Position numbers and translations under genes: made by a program. The notes below the pieces were generated by a model. It saw only the letters and a list, made by a program, of their open reading frames with translations. It was not told the origin of the DNA and did not search any database. DNA of 64,000 nucleotides from Microvirga sesbaniae (GTDB lineage: Bacteria > Pseudomonadota > Alphaproteobacteria > Rhizobiales > Beijerinckiaceae). How positions within the stretch are numbered: position 1 is the stretch's first letter; each line of letters starts with the position of its first letter. The stretch spans positions 383,490-447,489 of the forward strand of contig NZ_JAMXFJ010000002.1 of NCBI RefSeq assembly GCF_025460805.1, written 5' to 3'. Shown here piece by piece: positions 28,860 to 37,939 of the stretch.

Positions 28860-30325
28860 CCCTGCCTCTCCGCAATGGCCGCCCGGACCTCGTCGTGGTC
28901 CGAGAACGGCAGGGTCCGGTCGCCGATGATTTGGCCCGTTTCATGACCTTTGCCGGCCACGACCAGAATATCGCCCGCTCGAAGCTCGCTCACGGCCGTG
29001 CGGATCGCCACGGCGCGGTCGCCGATCTCGCGGGCACCGGGCGCGCCCTGCAGCACCTCGGCGCGGATCGCCGCCGGATCCTCGGAGCGAGGATTATCGT
29101 CCGTCACGATGACCATATCCGCCTTGTCGGAGGCGATGCGTCCCATGAGCGGACGTTTTCCCTTGTCCCTGTCGCCGCCGCAGCCGACGATGCACACGAG
29201 GCGCCCCTTCACGAAGGGGCGCAGGGCGTCGAGCACATGGGCGAGCGCATCGGGCTTGTGCGCGTAGTCGACGATGCAGATGGCGCCGTCGACCTCGCCC
29301 ACCTGCTCGAGGCGCCCGGACACGCCCCTGAGGGTCCGGAAGCCCTCGAACACGTCCTCGACCCTGCCCTCGCCTTCGACGGCGAGCACGAGGCCCGCGG
29401 CCACGAGGGCGTTCTCGACCTGGAAGGCGCCGAGGAGCGGCAGCACCGTCCGGAGCGTCTTCCCGAAGGCCTCGACGATCAGGGCCTGCGTGAAGCCGTC
29501 CGCGCGCGCCTCGACGAGACGAAGGGTCTCGCCCGCGCGGCCCGTGGTGAGGACCTCGAGGCCGCGCTCGCGGATCCCGTTCAGGAACACGTCCGCATAG
29601 GGACCGTCCGCATTGACGATCGCCGGCGCATCGGCGGGCAGAAGCGTGTCGAACAGGCGCATCTTCGCCTTGGCATAGGCTTCGGTAGTGGCGTGATAGT
29701 CGAGGTGATCGCGGCCGAGATTGGTGAAGCCTGCCGCGTGCAGCCGCACCCCGTCGAGGCGACGCTGGTCGATGCCGTGCGAGGAGGCTTCCATGGCAAG
29801 CCGCGTGACGCCGTCCTTCGCCAGGCGGTCGAAGCCCTCGTGCAGGGAGATCGGATCCGGCGTCGTGAGCGACCCGTAAGCCGCGCCGTCGGACGTGATG
29901 ATGCCGAGCGTGCCCACGCTCGCCGACCTGAAACCCAGATGCGCGAAGAGCTGGCGCGTGAAGTCGGCCACCGAGCTCTTGCCGCTCGTGCCCGTGACGG
30001 CCACGACCTTCTCGGGCTGGTTCGGATGGAAGCGCGCCGCCGCGAGCGCCAGGGCGCGGCGCACGTCGCCGACCTGGACATAAGCCACGGAGGCCGGCAG
30101 ATCGGATGGGCGCGCGGCCTCGCCCACCACGGCGACGGCGCCAGCCGCCACGGCCTGCGGCACGAAGCTCATGCCGTCCACCTTCGTGCCGGGCACGGCG
30201 AAGAACAGGGTGCCGGGCTCGACCTTGCGGCTGTCCGAGGCGATCCTTGAGACGGCGAGAGGGGCATGGTCATGCCCCTGCGCCAGATCGAGAAGGTCGC
30301 CGAGATGCATGGTGCGTGCGCTCAT
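28856..30325 (-). CDS. murE: UDP-MurNAc-L-Ala-D-Glu--meso-diaminopimelate ligase
   Basis: 489 residues. Visible: the N-terminal DSRKVEPGTLFFAVPG, ATP-binding VTGTSGKSSVADFTRQLF (about residue 115), EASSHGIDQRRLDGV, NLGRDHLDYHAT, and DNPRSEDPAAIRAEVL. The DNPR motif selects meso-diaminopimelate over lysine, so the peptidoglycan is the normal Gram-negative type. It is joined to ftsI upstream and murF downstream by 4-base overlaps. Confidence 0.97.
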   Translation of the reverse strand: MSARTMHLGDLLDLAQGHDHAPLAVSRIASDSRKVEPGTLFFAVPGTKVDGMSFVPQAVAAGAVAVVGEAARPSDLPASVAYVQVGDVRRALALAAARFHPNQPEKVVAVTGTSGKSSVADFTRQLFAHLGFRSASVGTLGIITSDGAAYGSLTTPDPISLHEGFDRLAKDGVTRLAMEASSHGIDQRRLDGVRLHAAGFTNLGRDHLDYHATTEAYAKAKMRLFDTLLPADAPAIVNADGPYADVFLNGIRERGLEVLTTGRAGETLRLVEARADGFTQALIVEAFGKTLRTVLPLLGAFQVENALVAAGLVLAVEGEGRVEDVFEGFRTLRGVSGRLEQVGEVDGAICIVDYAHKPDALAHVLDALRPFVKGRLVCIVGCGGDRDKGKRPLMGRIASDKADMVIVTDDNPRSEDPAAIRAEVLQGAPGAREIGDRAVAIRTAVSELRAGDILVVAGKGHETGQIIGDRTLPFSDHDEVRAAIAERQG

Positions 30326-32208
30326 CGGTTGCTGCCCCAGGCGCCGAGGCGCGACATGAGCGGGAACGGCTGCTGCGGCGGCTCGAAGCGCGGCGGCACG
30401 CCGAGCAGCGGCGCCACGCGCTCGACCACGTTTCCGGTCACCGGACCGGCGTTCCAGCCGGCGGTCGAGAACCCGTAGGTGCCTTCCACGGCCTGCGGCT
30501 CGTCCATGATGGTGAGGAACACGTATTTCGGCTTGTCGGCCGGCACCACCGCCGTGAAGGTGGTGAAGTTCTTGTTCTTGGAATAGCGGCCGTTGATCAC
30601 CTTCTCGGCCGTACCGGTCTTGCCGCCCACGAAGAACCCCGCGATGGCGGCGGCGCTCGCCGAGCCTTCCGGCACCGAGGCGTTGAGGCGCATCACATAG
30701 CGCATGGCCTCGCTGGTCTCGGGCTTGAGCACCTGAAGGGCGGTCTTGCGCGCCTCCTCCTGATCGCGCTTCAGGAAGGTGGGCTTGATCATCACGCCGC
30801 CGTTGACCAGCGCGCCCACCGCCGCGAGCGCCTGCAGCGGCGCGACCGCGAGGCCGTGGCCGAACGCGATGGTCATGGTGTTGAGCTCGCCCCAGCGGGG
30901 CGGAACGATCGGCAGGGCGCTTTCCGGCAGCTCCGTCTCGAGGCGGGTGAGCTGGCCCATCTTGCGCAGGAAGGCCTTGTGCCCCTCCACGCCGATGCCG
31001 AGCGCCATGCGGGCGGTGCCGATGTTGGACGAGTGGACGAACACCTCCGGCGTGCTCAGCACCCGGTGCGTCGCGTGGTAGTCGCCGATGGTGAACTTGC
31101 CGTAGCGCAGGCCCGAGCGCGCATCGAAAGTCGAGTTGATGTTGTACTTGCCGGAATCGAGCGCCATCGCGACGGTCAGCGCCTTGAAGGTCGAGCCCAT
31201 CTCGAACACGCCGACATTGATGCGGTTGATCCGGTCCTTGTCGAGCGCATCGACGGGATTGTTCGGATCATAGTCCGGCAGGGACACGAGGGCGATGATC
31301 TCGCCCGTGTTCACGTCCAGGATCGCGCCCGCGGTCGCCTTGGCCTTGTACTTGGCCATGCCCTTGACGAGCTCGTCGCGCAGCGCATGCTGCACGCGCA
31401 GGTCCAGGGACAGCTGGATGGGCTTGAGGTCGGCCGCCGAGATGTTGAACCCCGCGCCGTTGAGATCCTGCAGGCCCATGCTGTCGATGTATTTCTCCAT
31501 CCCGGCGATGCCCACGTTGTCCACGTTGGCGAAGCCGAGCACGTGGGCGGCGGCCTCCGCGTTCGGATAGACGCGCTTGTTCTCCGGCAGGAAGCCGATG
31601 CCCGGGATGCCGAGGCGATGCACCTCCGCCTGCTGGCGCGGCGTGATCTCGCGCTTGACCCAGACGAAGCCCTTCTTGGTGCTGAGCTTGTTGCGCAGGT
31701 CCGTGGCGTCGAGGTCCGGCAAGACGGCGGTGAGCAGCTCGACCGCCTCGTCCTTGTCGACGATGTTGCGCGGCTCGGCGAAGACGGACACCATCTTCAC
31801 GTCGGTGGCGAGGATCTCGCCGTTGCGATCGATGATGTCGGGACGGGCTGCGGAAATTTCGGACGACGCGGCGCGGCGCACCTCGCTCGTGTTCTCGCTC
31901 GTCACCGCAAGAAAAATCAGGCGGCCTCCGATGAGGCTGAACAGGCCGACGAAGCAGGCGGCTGCGAGACCCACCCGCGAGGTGCTCTTGTCATGGCGCA
32001 GGCGAAACAGCTCGCGGGCATGGCCGAGCACGCCGCGTCCGACGCGTCGCGCGGACAAGGGAGCGCGTCCCGGATGCCGCGCAGGTGCGCCATCGGGATG
32101 TATGGACTGGCCGATCCCAAGGGCGGAATCCGCCGCAGGGTCCGCCGCGGGATCAGGAAGGCTCGTACCCTGCCATTCGGTTTGGGGCTCTTGCAACACG
32201 AGGCTCAC
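30322..32208 (-). CDS. ftsI: Septal peptidoglycan transpeptidase FtsI (PBP3)
   Basis: 628 residues from GTG 32208. A long cytoplasmic tail precedes one membrane helix (VGLAAACFVGLFSLIGGRLIFLA); a PBP dimerisation domain and a transpeptidase domain follow. Active-site motifs are all present: S-x-x-K in GSTFKALTV, S-x-N in VHSSNIGTA, and KTGTAEK. I chose GTG 32208 because it forms a GTGA overlap with the ftsL stop, in keeping with the rest of the cluster; the in-frame ATG at 32439 would give 705 residues and overlap ftsL by over 230 bases. The exact start remains uncertain. Confidence 0.93.
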   Translation of the reverse strand: MSLVLQEPQTEWQGTSLPDPAADPAADSALGIGQSIHPDGAPARHPGRAPLSARRVGRGVLGHARELFRLRHDKSTSRVGLAAACFVGLFSLIGGRLIFLAVTSENTSEVRRAASSEISAARPDIIDRNGEILATDVKMVSVFAEPRNIVDKDEAVELLTAVLPDLDATDLRNKLSTKKGFVWVKREITPRQQAEVHRLGIPGIGFLPENKRVYPNAEAAAHVLGFANVDNVGIAGMEKYIDSMGLQDLNGAGFNISAADLKPIQLSLDLRVQHALRDELVKGMAKYKAKATAGAILDVNTGEIIALVSLPDYDPNNPVDALDKDRINRINVGVFEMGSTFKALTVAMALDSGKYNINSTFDARSGLRYGKFTIGDYHATHRVLSTPEVFVHSSNIGTARMALGIGVEGHKAFLRKMGQLTRLETELPESALPIVPPRWGELNTMTIAFGHGLAVAPLQALAAVGALVNGGVMIKPTFLKRDQEEARKTALQVLKPETSEAMRYVMRLNASVPEGSASAAAIAGFFVGGKTGTAEKVINGRYSKNKNFTTFTAVVPADKPKYVFLTIMDEPQAVEGTYGFSTAGWNAGPVTGNVVERVAPLLGVPPRFEPPQQPFPLMSRLGAWGSNR

Positions 32209-32600
32209 CGTTTCGGAGTTTGGGTCGTCGGGGTGCGGGCGTCCGAATTCTTGTCCTTCGGAGTCGACGTCGGCTCGAGAAGACCGAGCGCTTCGAGCTT
32301 GCGGCCGATCTCGTCCTCGCGCGAAGGCCGGTTCGGCAGGTCGGACAGACGCGCGAGCTGCTGGATCTTCAGAGGCTGAAGATCGAGATGCTTGTCGACC
32401 GCCTCCTGAAGTCGGTCGGGGCGATCGAGATACTGCCATTCGGCCTGCAGAACCGCGATGGCCTCGCGTTCGCGCTGCGCCTTGGATTTCAGCTTCGCCA
32501 CCTGCTCGGCATAGTACAGCGTGTCGTACTTGATCGAATAGGCATAGCCTGCCGATGCGATGAGAGCAGAGATCGCGATGATGTGGAGCAGCCGGATCAT
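32205..32600 (-). CDS. ftsL: Cell division protein FtsL
   Basis: 131 residues: one N-terminal membrane helix ([20 protein letters not shown]) followed by a periplasmic coiled coil ([21 protein letters not shown]) and a polar C-terminal tail. FtsL is a small bitopic divisome protein that activates FtsWI. Sequence conservation is low, so the call rests on topology, size and position between rsmH and ftsI. Both ends overlap neighbours by four bases. Confidence 0.88.
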   Translation of the reverse strand: MIRLLHIIAISALIASAGYAYSIKYDTLYYAEQVAKLKSKAQREREAIAVLQAEWQYLDRPDRLQEAVDKHLDLQPLKIQQLARLSDLPNRPSREDEIGRKLEALGLLEPTSTPKDKNSDARTPTTQTPKR

Positions 32601-33646
32601 CGGCGCCCTCCCCGTTTTTCAGCCGTCTGCGGCAACTCGGCCAACATGGTGATGGCGCTCAATGGCTCCTGCGGCGGCGTGTCCGTGCGCGCGCCGGCCC
32701 GCAGCTTGGCCGACCGAGCCCGCGGATTGCGCGCCAGCTCGTCGTCACCCGGTCCGACGGGACCTCTGGTGATCGCCTCGAAGGTTGGTTCGGGCGCGGC
32801 CGCCGTCGGCAGATGGCGCGAGCCCGTGGCCGCGCGCCCGGTGCGGACCGCAAGGAACTGCTTCACGATGCGGTCTTCGAGCGAGTGGAACGTGACGACG
32901 ACGAGGCGGCCCCCGGGCTTGAGAATGCGCTCGGCCGCGTGCAGGGCGCGTACCAGCTCGCCGAGCTCGTCGTTGACCGCGATGCGAAGGCCCTGGAACA
33001 CGCGCGTGGCCGGATGGATGCCGCCGGGCTCCTGCCGGATCAGCGAGGCGACGAGATCCGCCAGCTGGCGCGTGGTCTCGAAAGGCTGGCGGCGGCGCAT
33101 CTCGATGACCGCGCGCGCCACGGCGCGCGCGCGCCGCTCCTCGCCGTAATGATAGAAGATGTCCGCGAGTTCCGCCTCGCTGGATTCGTTGACGAGATCG
33201 GCCGCGCTCGGACCGTTGCGCTCCATGCGCATGTCGAGCGGACCGTCGTTGCGGAACGAGAAGCCGCGCTCGGCCTGATCGAGCTGCATGGACGACACGC
33301 CGATGTCGAGCACGACGCCGTCGACGCTCTCGAAACCTTGCGCGTGCGCGATCTCGTCGAGGTCGCCGAACCGTCCTGGGACGAGGATCAGGCGCTTCTT
33401 GAACTTCGCCGTGAGAGACGCCCCGCCCGCGATGGCATCCGGATCGCGATCGATGGCGATGACCTTGTTCTGGGGATGGGCATCGAGAATGGCCCGGGTG
33501 TAGCCGCCGGCACCGAACGTTCCGTCGATGAAAGCACCGCCGCGCTTCGCGTCGAGCGCTGCGCCAACCTCCTCCAGGAGCACAGGAACGTGACGGGACG
33601 GTCCGCCAGCGGCTCCGGCTCCTGGGCCGTCGCCGCGTCCCATCAT
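32597..33646 (-). CDS. rsmH: 16S rRNA (cytosine(1402)-N(4))-methyltransferase
   Basis: 349 residues. RsmH (MraW) methylates C1402 in the ribosomal P site. Visible: [13 protein letters not shown], the SAM-binding [53 protein letters not shown] and [15 protein letters not shown]. The ATG at 33646 overlaps the mraZ stop; an in-frame extension to 34306 runs across mraZ and is rejected. Confidence 0.97.
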   Translation of the reverse strand: MMGRGDGPGAGAAGGPSRHVPVLLEEVGAALDAKRGGAFIDGTFGAGGYTRAILDAHPQNKVIAIDRDPDAIAGGASLTAKFKKRLILVPGRFGDLDEIAHAQGFESVDGVVLDIGVSSMQLDQAERGFSFRNDGPLDMRMERNGPSAADLVNESSEAELADIFYHYGEERRARAVARAVIEMRRRQPFETTRQLADLVASLIRQEPGGIHPATRVFQGLRIAVNDELGELVRALHAAERILKPGGRLVVVTFHSLEDRIVKQFLAVRTGRAATGSRHLPTAAAPEPTFEAITRGPVGPGDDELARNPRARSAKLRAGARTDTPPQEPLSAITMLAELPQTAEKRGGRR

Positions 33647-34140
33647 CGTTCCCGTACTCCTGGTGAGGTATTCTGCACTAGCCTTGGCTCCGCAATCCGG
33701 CTTCCCAATGCCTTCTTCAGGTCTCGGACCTTCGTGCGCGCCTCCTCCAAGTGCGCACGGAAGCGCTCGGGCTCCCAAATCTGGAACTTGTGACCGAGTC
33801 CGACGAACGTCACCGTATCGCCAATCCCGGCATGAACTTTTACCGTATCCGTCAGGATGACACGCCCCTCCGGATCGACCTTCAGAATCTCGCTGGTCCC
33901 GAACAACGCCGTCGACAGCTGATCCCGCTCGTCCGAATAGGGCGACAGCGTCGACAAGAACGCATCGATCTCGTTCAGAAGCACGTTGCCGCCTGCGTCC
34001 AGGGCCTGCGCGTCCAGCGCCGGATGAACGTAGAGCCCCTCGAATCCATCCTTGGCCAATACGGCCCGGAAGGATGCCGGGATCGAGACGCGACCCTTCG
34101 AATCCAACTTGTTGGTGAAATTGGACACGAAGCGGTTCAT
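33643..34140 (-). CDS. mraZ: Transcriptional regulator MraZ
   Basis: 165 residues with two AbrB-like repeats, the usual MraZ architecture. The first starts [19 protein letters not shown]; the second contains [21 protein letters not shown]. MraZ is a ring-shaped DNA-binding protein that controls its own dcw operon. It is the first gene of the cluster. Three TGGGN boxes 10 bp apart lie about 156 bases upstream, overlapping a possible promoter. Confidence 0.95.
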   Translation of the reverse strand: MNRFVSNFTNKLDSKGRVSIPASFRAVLAKDGFEGLYVHPALDAQALDAGGNVLLNEIDAFLSTLSPYSDERDQLSTALFGTSEILKVDPEGRVILTDTVKVHAGIGDTVTFVGLGHKFQIWEPERFRAHLEEARTKVRDLKKALGSRIAEPRLVQNTSPGVRER

Positions 34141-34295
34141 TGGCCGCAGCTCGCACGCTCCTGATTGTCAGCCCCCCGGCGGACCTTGAGGATCCGCCTC
34201 CCGCAGCCGGTGGTGACGCTACTTCCCGAAGCTGAACGCCAGCATTTCTTGAGTGCTTGACGCTCCCTTCGGAAGACACCGTCGACGGGATGGTT

Positions 34296-34325
34296 TGGGA
34301 TAACATGGGATAATATGGGCGTCAA
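34296..34325 (-). promoter_or_regulatory. Candidate mraZ promoter with three phased MraZ boxes
   Basis: On the plus strand TGGGA (34296), TGGGA (34306) and TGGGC (34316) occur in exact 10-base steps, matching the TGGGN-N5 boxes recognised by E. coli MraZ. On the minus (coding) strand TTGACG (34325-34320), 17 bases and TATCCC (34302-34297) form a possible promoter embedded in the boxes; the -10 is poor. The rest of 34141-34450 holds a terminator hairpin and no gene I recognise. Confidence 0.6.
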
Positions 34326-34396
34326 CGGAACGGAGGTGGGGGACATGCGTCGCGGCATGCATTCCCCATGAGACGCATTTACGGTTAATGAATCGT

Positions 34397-34422
34397 AAGC
34401 GGAGCAATGGTTTGCTCCGCTT
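34397..34422 (-). terminator. rnpB: Hairpin after RNase P RNA
   Basis: A perfect 11-bp stem AAGCGGAGCAA / TTGCTCCGCTT with loop TGGT, located about 30 bases past the RNase P RNA 3' end. No long T-tract follows on the minus strand, so termination strength is uncertain. Confidence 0.6.
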
Positions 34423-34450
34423 TCCTGCAAAATTCCGCCTGTGGAAAGAT

Positions 34451-34845
<395 letters not shown>

Positions 34846-34914
34846 GGTGAGGATGTGGTGCCAAATGCCCCTGCCCGTCAAGGGCATTGCGCATGATGCC
34901 GAGCGGCCGGTGCG

Positions 34915-35700
34915 CTAGTCGGCCGCGGCGGTGATCACCTTCACCTTGGCGCAATAGGCGCGCGACGCGCCGGTCATGGTCTGCGCGCGATGTCCGAACT
35001 GATAGCGCAGGATGGTGCCGCAGGTATCGCCACCGGCAAGCTTGTAGGCTCGGGCGAGATATTTCAAACCATACCGGAGATTGGTTTCCGCATCGAGCAG
35101 GCCGGCAGCCGGCCCCTGATAGCCGAGCGACTGCGCCGTGCGGACGTTGATCTGGGTGAGGCCCAAATTGGGGCCGTTGCGCGCGCCGGCATTGTAGCGG
35201 CTCTCGAGCCGGACGACGGCATCCGCGAGTTCGTAGGGAAGGCCGTTCTCGGACGCATAGCGGACGATCATCGGCCGGAGAGCGGTGCCGCGGGCGGAGT
35301 CCGATGACCGCAGCTTCAGCGCGGCGTCCACGGGCGTCGCGGGAACGGATGCGGTCTCGTCCTCCGACAGGGCGGCCGCCTCCACGGCCATCCGGGACAG
35401 CGGCTTGGCGTCCGGAACCTTGCCGTCCTGAGCCTTGGCGGCAGCGGCGGCTTCCTTCGCCTTCCTCCGGCTCGCTCCCTTGACGGCCTTCGAACCTTTC
35501 TGCGCCTCGGCCGCCTCGACGGCCTCCTCCGCGGCGGCTGTCGCCTCGGCGGCGGCCGCGCTCAGGAACTCAGCGGCCTTGTCGGGAGAAATGACCGCAC
35601 CATCATGACCTCCTTCGGCCCGAGCTTCGGCGGCCAGAAGCAGGGCCGCAGCTCCAGCAGAGGCAATTGCAAGGGTTCTGAGCAGATGTTGCCAAGTCAA
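34915..35700 (-). CDS. Lytic transglycosylase-like protein (SLT domain)
   Basis: 261 residues if translation starts at TTG 35700, which has GGAG six bases upstream and places a clean signal peptide (about residues 1-28, ending EARA) at the N-terminus. The only in-frame ATG (35775) would add 25 residues of unlikely sequence. After an Ala/Lys/Glu-rich linker (about 30-110), the SLT domain shows the catalytic Glu in AVVRLESRYN, GLTQINVRTAQSLGY and NLRYGLKYLARAYK. It likely cleaves periplasmic peptidoglycan. It lies next to rnpB on the same strand. Confidence 0.87.
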   Translation of the reverse strand: MTWQHLLRTLAIASAGAAALLLAAEARAEGGHDGAVISPDKAAEFLSAAAAEATAAAEEAVEAAEAQKGSKAVKGASRRKAKEAAAAAKAQDGKVPDAKPLSRMAVEAAALSEDETASVPATPVDAALKLRSSDSARGTALRPMIVRYASENGLPYELADAVVRLESRYNAGARNGPNLGLTQINVRTAQSLGYQGPAAGLLDAETNLRYGLKYLARAYKLAGGDTCGTILRYQFGHRAQTMTGASRAYCAKVKVITAAAD

Positions 35701-35899
35701 ACCGAAACTCCAGCCGGCACAAATCGGAAGGTGCGGTCGGTGGAGGCCAATTAGGGCGAAGATGTGGCACATCAAGCCGCATATTTGTTCAGAATACGTT
35801 CAAGCTTGGCTGTGTAACCTTGAGGACTCCTGGCTTTGCGGGCCGTTTCTAGCCTCAGGCGAACGGCAAGAATTTTCCTCCGCTTATGCGGAACGGGGA

Positions 35900-35924
35900 G
35901 GAACTCTTTCTCCGCCCAGGAGTT
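35900..35924 (+). promoter_or_regulatory. Candidate EcfG (general stress sigma factor) promoter
   Basis: GGAAC at 35900-35904, 17 bases, then GTT at 35922-35924. This is close to the alphaproteobacterial EcfG consensus GGAAC-N16-17-CGTT, but the C is replaced by A. It lies about 70 bases upstream of the glycine-zipper lipoprotein start. Confidence 0.4.
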
Positions 35925-35994
35925 GGCGACAGCGTAAGGTCAAGCTAAACAGGACCGGGCAGCCTACCGCCCGCTCAACAACAGGGAAGCCTCC

Positions 35995-36273
35995 ATGAAG
36001 AAGATCATGACAGCCATTGCCGCCGGTGCCCTCACCCTCTCGATGGCAGCCTGCAACACCCCGGGCGAGCGCGCAGTGGGCGGCGCTGCGATCGGCGGCC
36101 TTGCTGGCGCGGCCATTGGCGGTGCAGCCACGGGTCGTGGCAGCGGCGCCCTGGCGGGCGCGGCCATCGGTGCCGCCGGTGGCGCGATCGTCGGCGCATC
36201 GACCGCCCCGGCCCGCCCGGCCTGCCCCTACGGTACTTATCAGGACGTCTACGGCAACGTTTACTGCCGCTGA
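35995..36273 (+). CDS. Small glycine-zipper lipoprotein
   Basis: 92 residues. A lipoprotein signal peptide ends in LSMAAC, so lipidation at Cys20 is expected. The centre is a glycine-zipper: GGAAIGGLAGAAIGGAATG and GALAGAAIGAAGGAIVGA, with small residues every fourth position, able to pack in or against a membrane. The C-terminus (CPYGTYQDVYGNVYCR) has two cysteines that could form a disulfide. Such proteins are common in alphaproteobacterial envelopes and often stress-induced; specific function is unknown. Confidence 0.82.
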   Translation: MKKIMTAIAAGALTLSMAACNTPGERAVGGAAIGGLAGAAIGGAATGRGSGALAGAAIGAAGGAIVGASTAPARPACPYGTYQDVYGNVYCR

Positions 36274-36360
36274 TCGCGCGTCCACGGTTGGATTTCAGGG
36301 GTCGGGACATTCCCGGCCCCTTTCCTTTTGCCCGCACTTGAGCGTACGACTAGTCGCACG

Positions 36361-37086
36361 ATGATTCAGTCGATTTGGGGTAAGCTGGGTGGCGCCGGTA
36401 TCGGGCTCGCGTTGGGCGGGCCGATCGGAGCCCTCCTGGGTGGTGTGGCCGGCCACGTTCTCATTGACCGCGAGGGCGCTCCTTTCGGGAAGCCGCCGCG
36501 CGACGTGCTCTTCACCATGGGTCTCGTGGCGCTCGCGGCCAAGATGGCGAAGGCGGACGGCGTCGTGGTCGATGTCGAGGTCAGGGCCTTCGAGCAGATC
36601 GTGGACGTGCCGGACAGCGAACACGGCAAGGTGGAGCGCCTGTTCAACCTCGCCATGCAGACCTCGGACGGCTTCGAGTCCTACGCCCGTCAGATCGGCG
36701 ACGCGTTCAAGGACGAGCCCGCCCTGCTCGAGGATGTGCTCGACGGCCTGTTCCACATCGCCAAGGCCGACGAGGCGATCCATGAGGCGGAATACGCCTA
36801 TCTGAGGGACGTGGCGACGATCTTCGCCTTCTCCGACAAGGATTTCGAGCGCGTCGCGGCCCGGCACGTCAGGCGCCCGGACGATCCCTACCTCATCCTC
36901 AAGGCCGACCGGAGCATGAGCGACGAGGAGCTCAAGCGCCACTACCGCCGGCTCGTGGCCGAGAACCATCCCGACCGGGAGATCGCCCGCGGCCTGCCGC
37001 CGGAAGCCGTCAAGATCGCGACCGAACGCGTGGCCGCCATCAACGCAGCCTGGGAACGCATCGCGGCCGAGCGGAACCTCCGGTGA
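36361..37086 (+). CDS. TerB/DnaJ-domain protein, DjlA-like
   Basis: 241 residues from ATG 36361 (MIQSIWGK). An N-terminal hydrophobic glycine-rich segment (GGAGIGLALGGPIGALLGGVAGHVL) could insert in the membrane. A TerB-type helical domain follows (about 45-165), and a C-terminal J domain (about 180-241) includes LKRHYRRLVAENHPDREIA with the HPD motif that activates DnaK ATPase. This order matches DjlA, an inner-membrane co-chaperone linked to envelope stress. It ends four bases before the amidase start, so they are probably one operon. Confidence 0.9.
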   Translation: MIQSIWGKLGGAGIGLALGGPIGALLGGVAGHVLIDREGAPFGKPPRDVLFTMGLVALAAKMAKADGVVVDVEVRAFEQIVDVPDSEHGKVERLFNLAMQTSDGFESYARQIGDAFKDEPALLEDVLDGLFHIAKADEAIHEAEYAYLRDVATIFAFSDKDFERVAARHVRRPDDPYLILKADRSMSDEELKRHYRRLVAENHPDREIARGLPPEAVKIATERVAAINAAWERIAAERNLR

Positions 37087-37090
37087 CGGC

Positions 37091-37858
37091 ATGAGCGCTC
37101 TCGCCCCGGAAAGCCCGGTCGCCGGCAAGGTGTTCCCGTCGCCCAATCACGGGGAGCGCAAGGACGGCCAGCGCCCCAGCATGCTGATCCTCCACTACAC
37201 GGGCATGCCGGACGAGAGCGAGGCCCTGCAATGGCTGTGCAATCCGGTCTCGCAGGTCTCCGCCCATTACTTCGTGTTCGGCGACGGGCGCGTGCTGCAG
37301 CTCGTTCCCGAGATGCGCCGGGCCTGGCACGCCGGGCTCTCCTCCTGGGACGGGGACAACGACATCAATTCCTGCTCCATCGGCATCGAGATCGCCAATC
37401 CGGGCCATCCGGGCGGCCTGCCGCCCTACCCGGACGCGCAGATCGAAAGCGTCGCGGCCCTGGCCCGGGACATCGTCGCCCGCTGGCGCATTCCGGCCAC
37501 GCGGGTGCTCGGCCATTCCGACGTCGCTCCGGGCCGCAAGGTCGACCCGGGCGAGCTCTTTCCCTGGCAGCGCCTGCACGAGGCTGGCGTCGGCCACTGG
37601 GTCGCGCCCTCGGCCACGAGCGACGGCCGCTTCTTTTCCCGGGGAGACCAGGGCATGCCCATCGAGGCCCTGCAGGCGATGCTCGCCATGTACGGCTACG
37701 GGGTGAGGATCAACGGGGTGTTCGACGAGGACACCGAAAAGGTGGTCGCGGCCTTCCAGCGTCACTTCCGGCCCGAGCGCGTCGACGGGGTGGCGGATGC
37801 CTCGACGATCATGACCCTGCGCAACCTGATCGCCGCGCGGCCGCAGGGCGCCGCATGA
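37091..37858 (+). CDS. N-acetylmuramoyl-L-alanine amidase (AmpD/AmiD type) with peptidoglycan-binding domain
   Basis: 255 residues. The Amidase_2 zinc domain occupies about 1-175: the first His in SMLILHYTGMPD, the second His and neighbours in RAWHAG, IGIEIANPGH with the Glu, and the last ligands in VLGHSDVAPGRKVDPG. A C-terminal PG_binding_1 domain (about 180-250) includes IEALQAMLAMYGYGV and GVFDEDTEKVVAAFQRHF. It cleaves the amide bond between MurNAc and L-Ala. There is no signal peptide, so either cytoplasmic recycling or non-classical export is possible. Confidence 0.92.
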   Translation: MSALAPESPVAGKVFPSPNHGERKDGQRPSMLILHYTGMPDESEALQWLCNPVSQVSAHYFVFGDGRVLQLVPEMRRAWHAGLSSWDGDNDINSCSIGIEIANPGHPGGLPPYPDAQIESVAALARDIVARWRIPATRVLGHSDVAPGRKVDPGELFPWQRLHEAGVGHWVAPSATSDGRFFSRGDQGMPIEALQAMLAMYGYGVRINGVFDEDTEKVVAAFQRHFRPERVDGVADASTIMTLRNLIAARPQGAA

Positions 37859-37939
37859 CAAAGAGTTAACTCGTAACGTCCCGGAAAATCGGCCACAATC
37901 GCCCTTCATGACAGTCCATGTGGTGGAGAGGGCTTTTCG

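Noticed and set aside
33647-34306. N-terminal extension of rsmH
   Set aside because: It reads through mraZ in another frame; the true start overlaps the mraZ stop as at most other junctions of the cluster.
34385-34399. Possible CtrA site TTAA-N7-TAAG
   Set aside because: The second half does not match TTAA, and it overlaps the RNase P hairpin.
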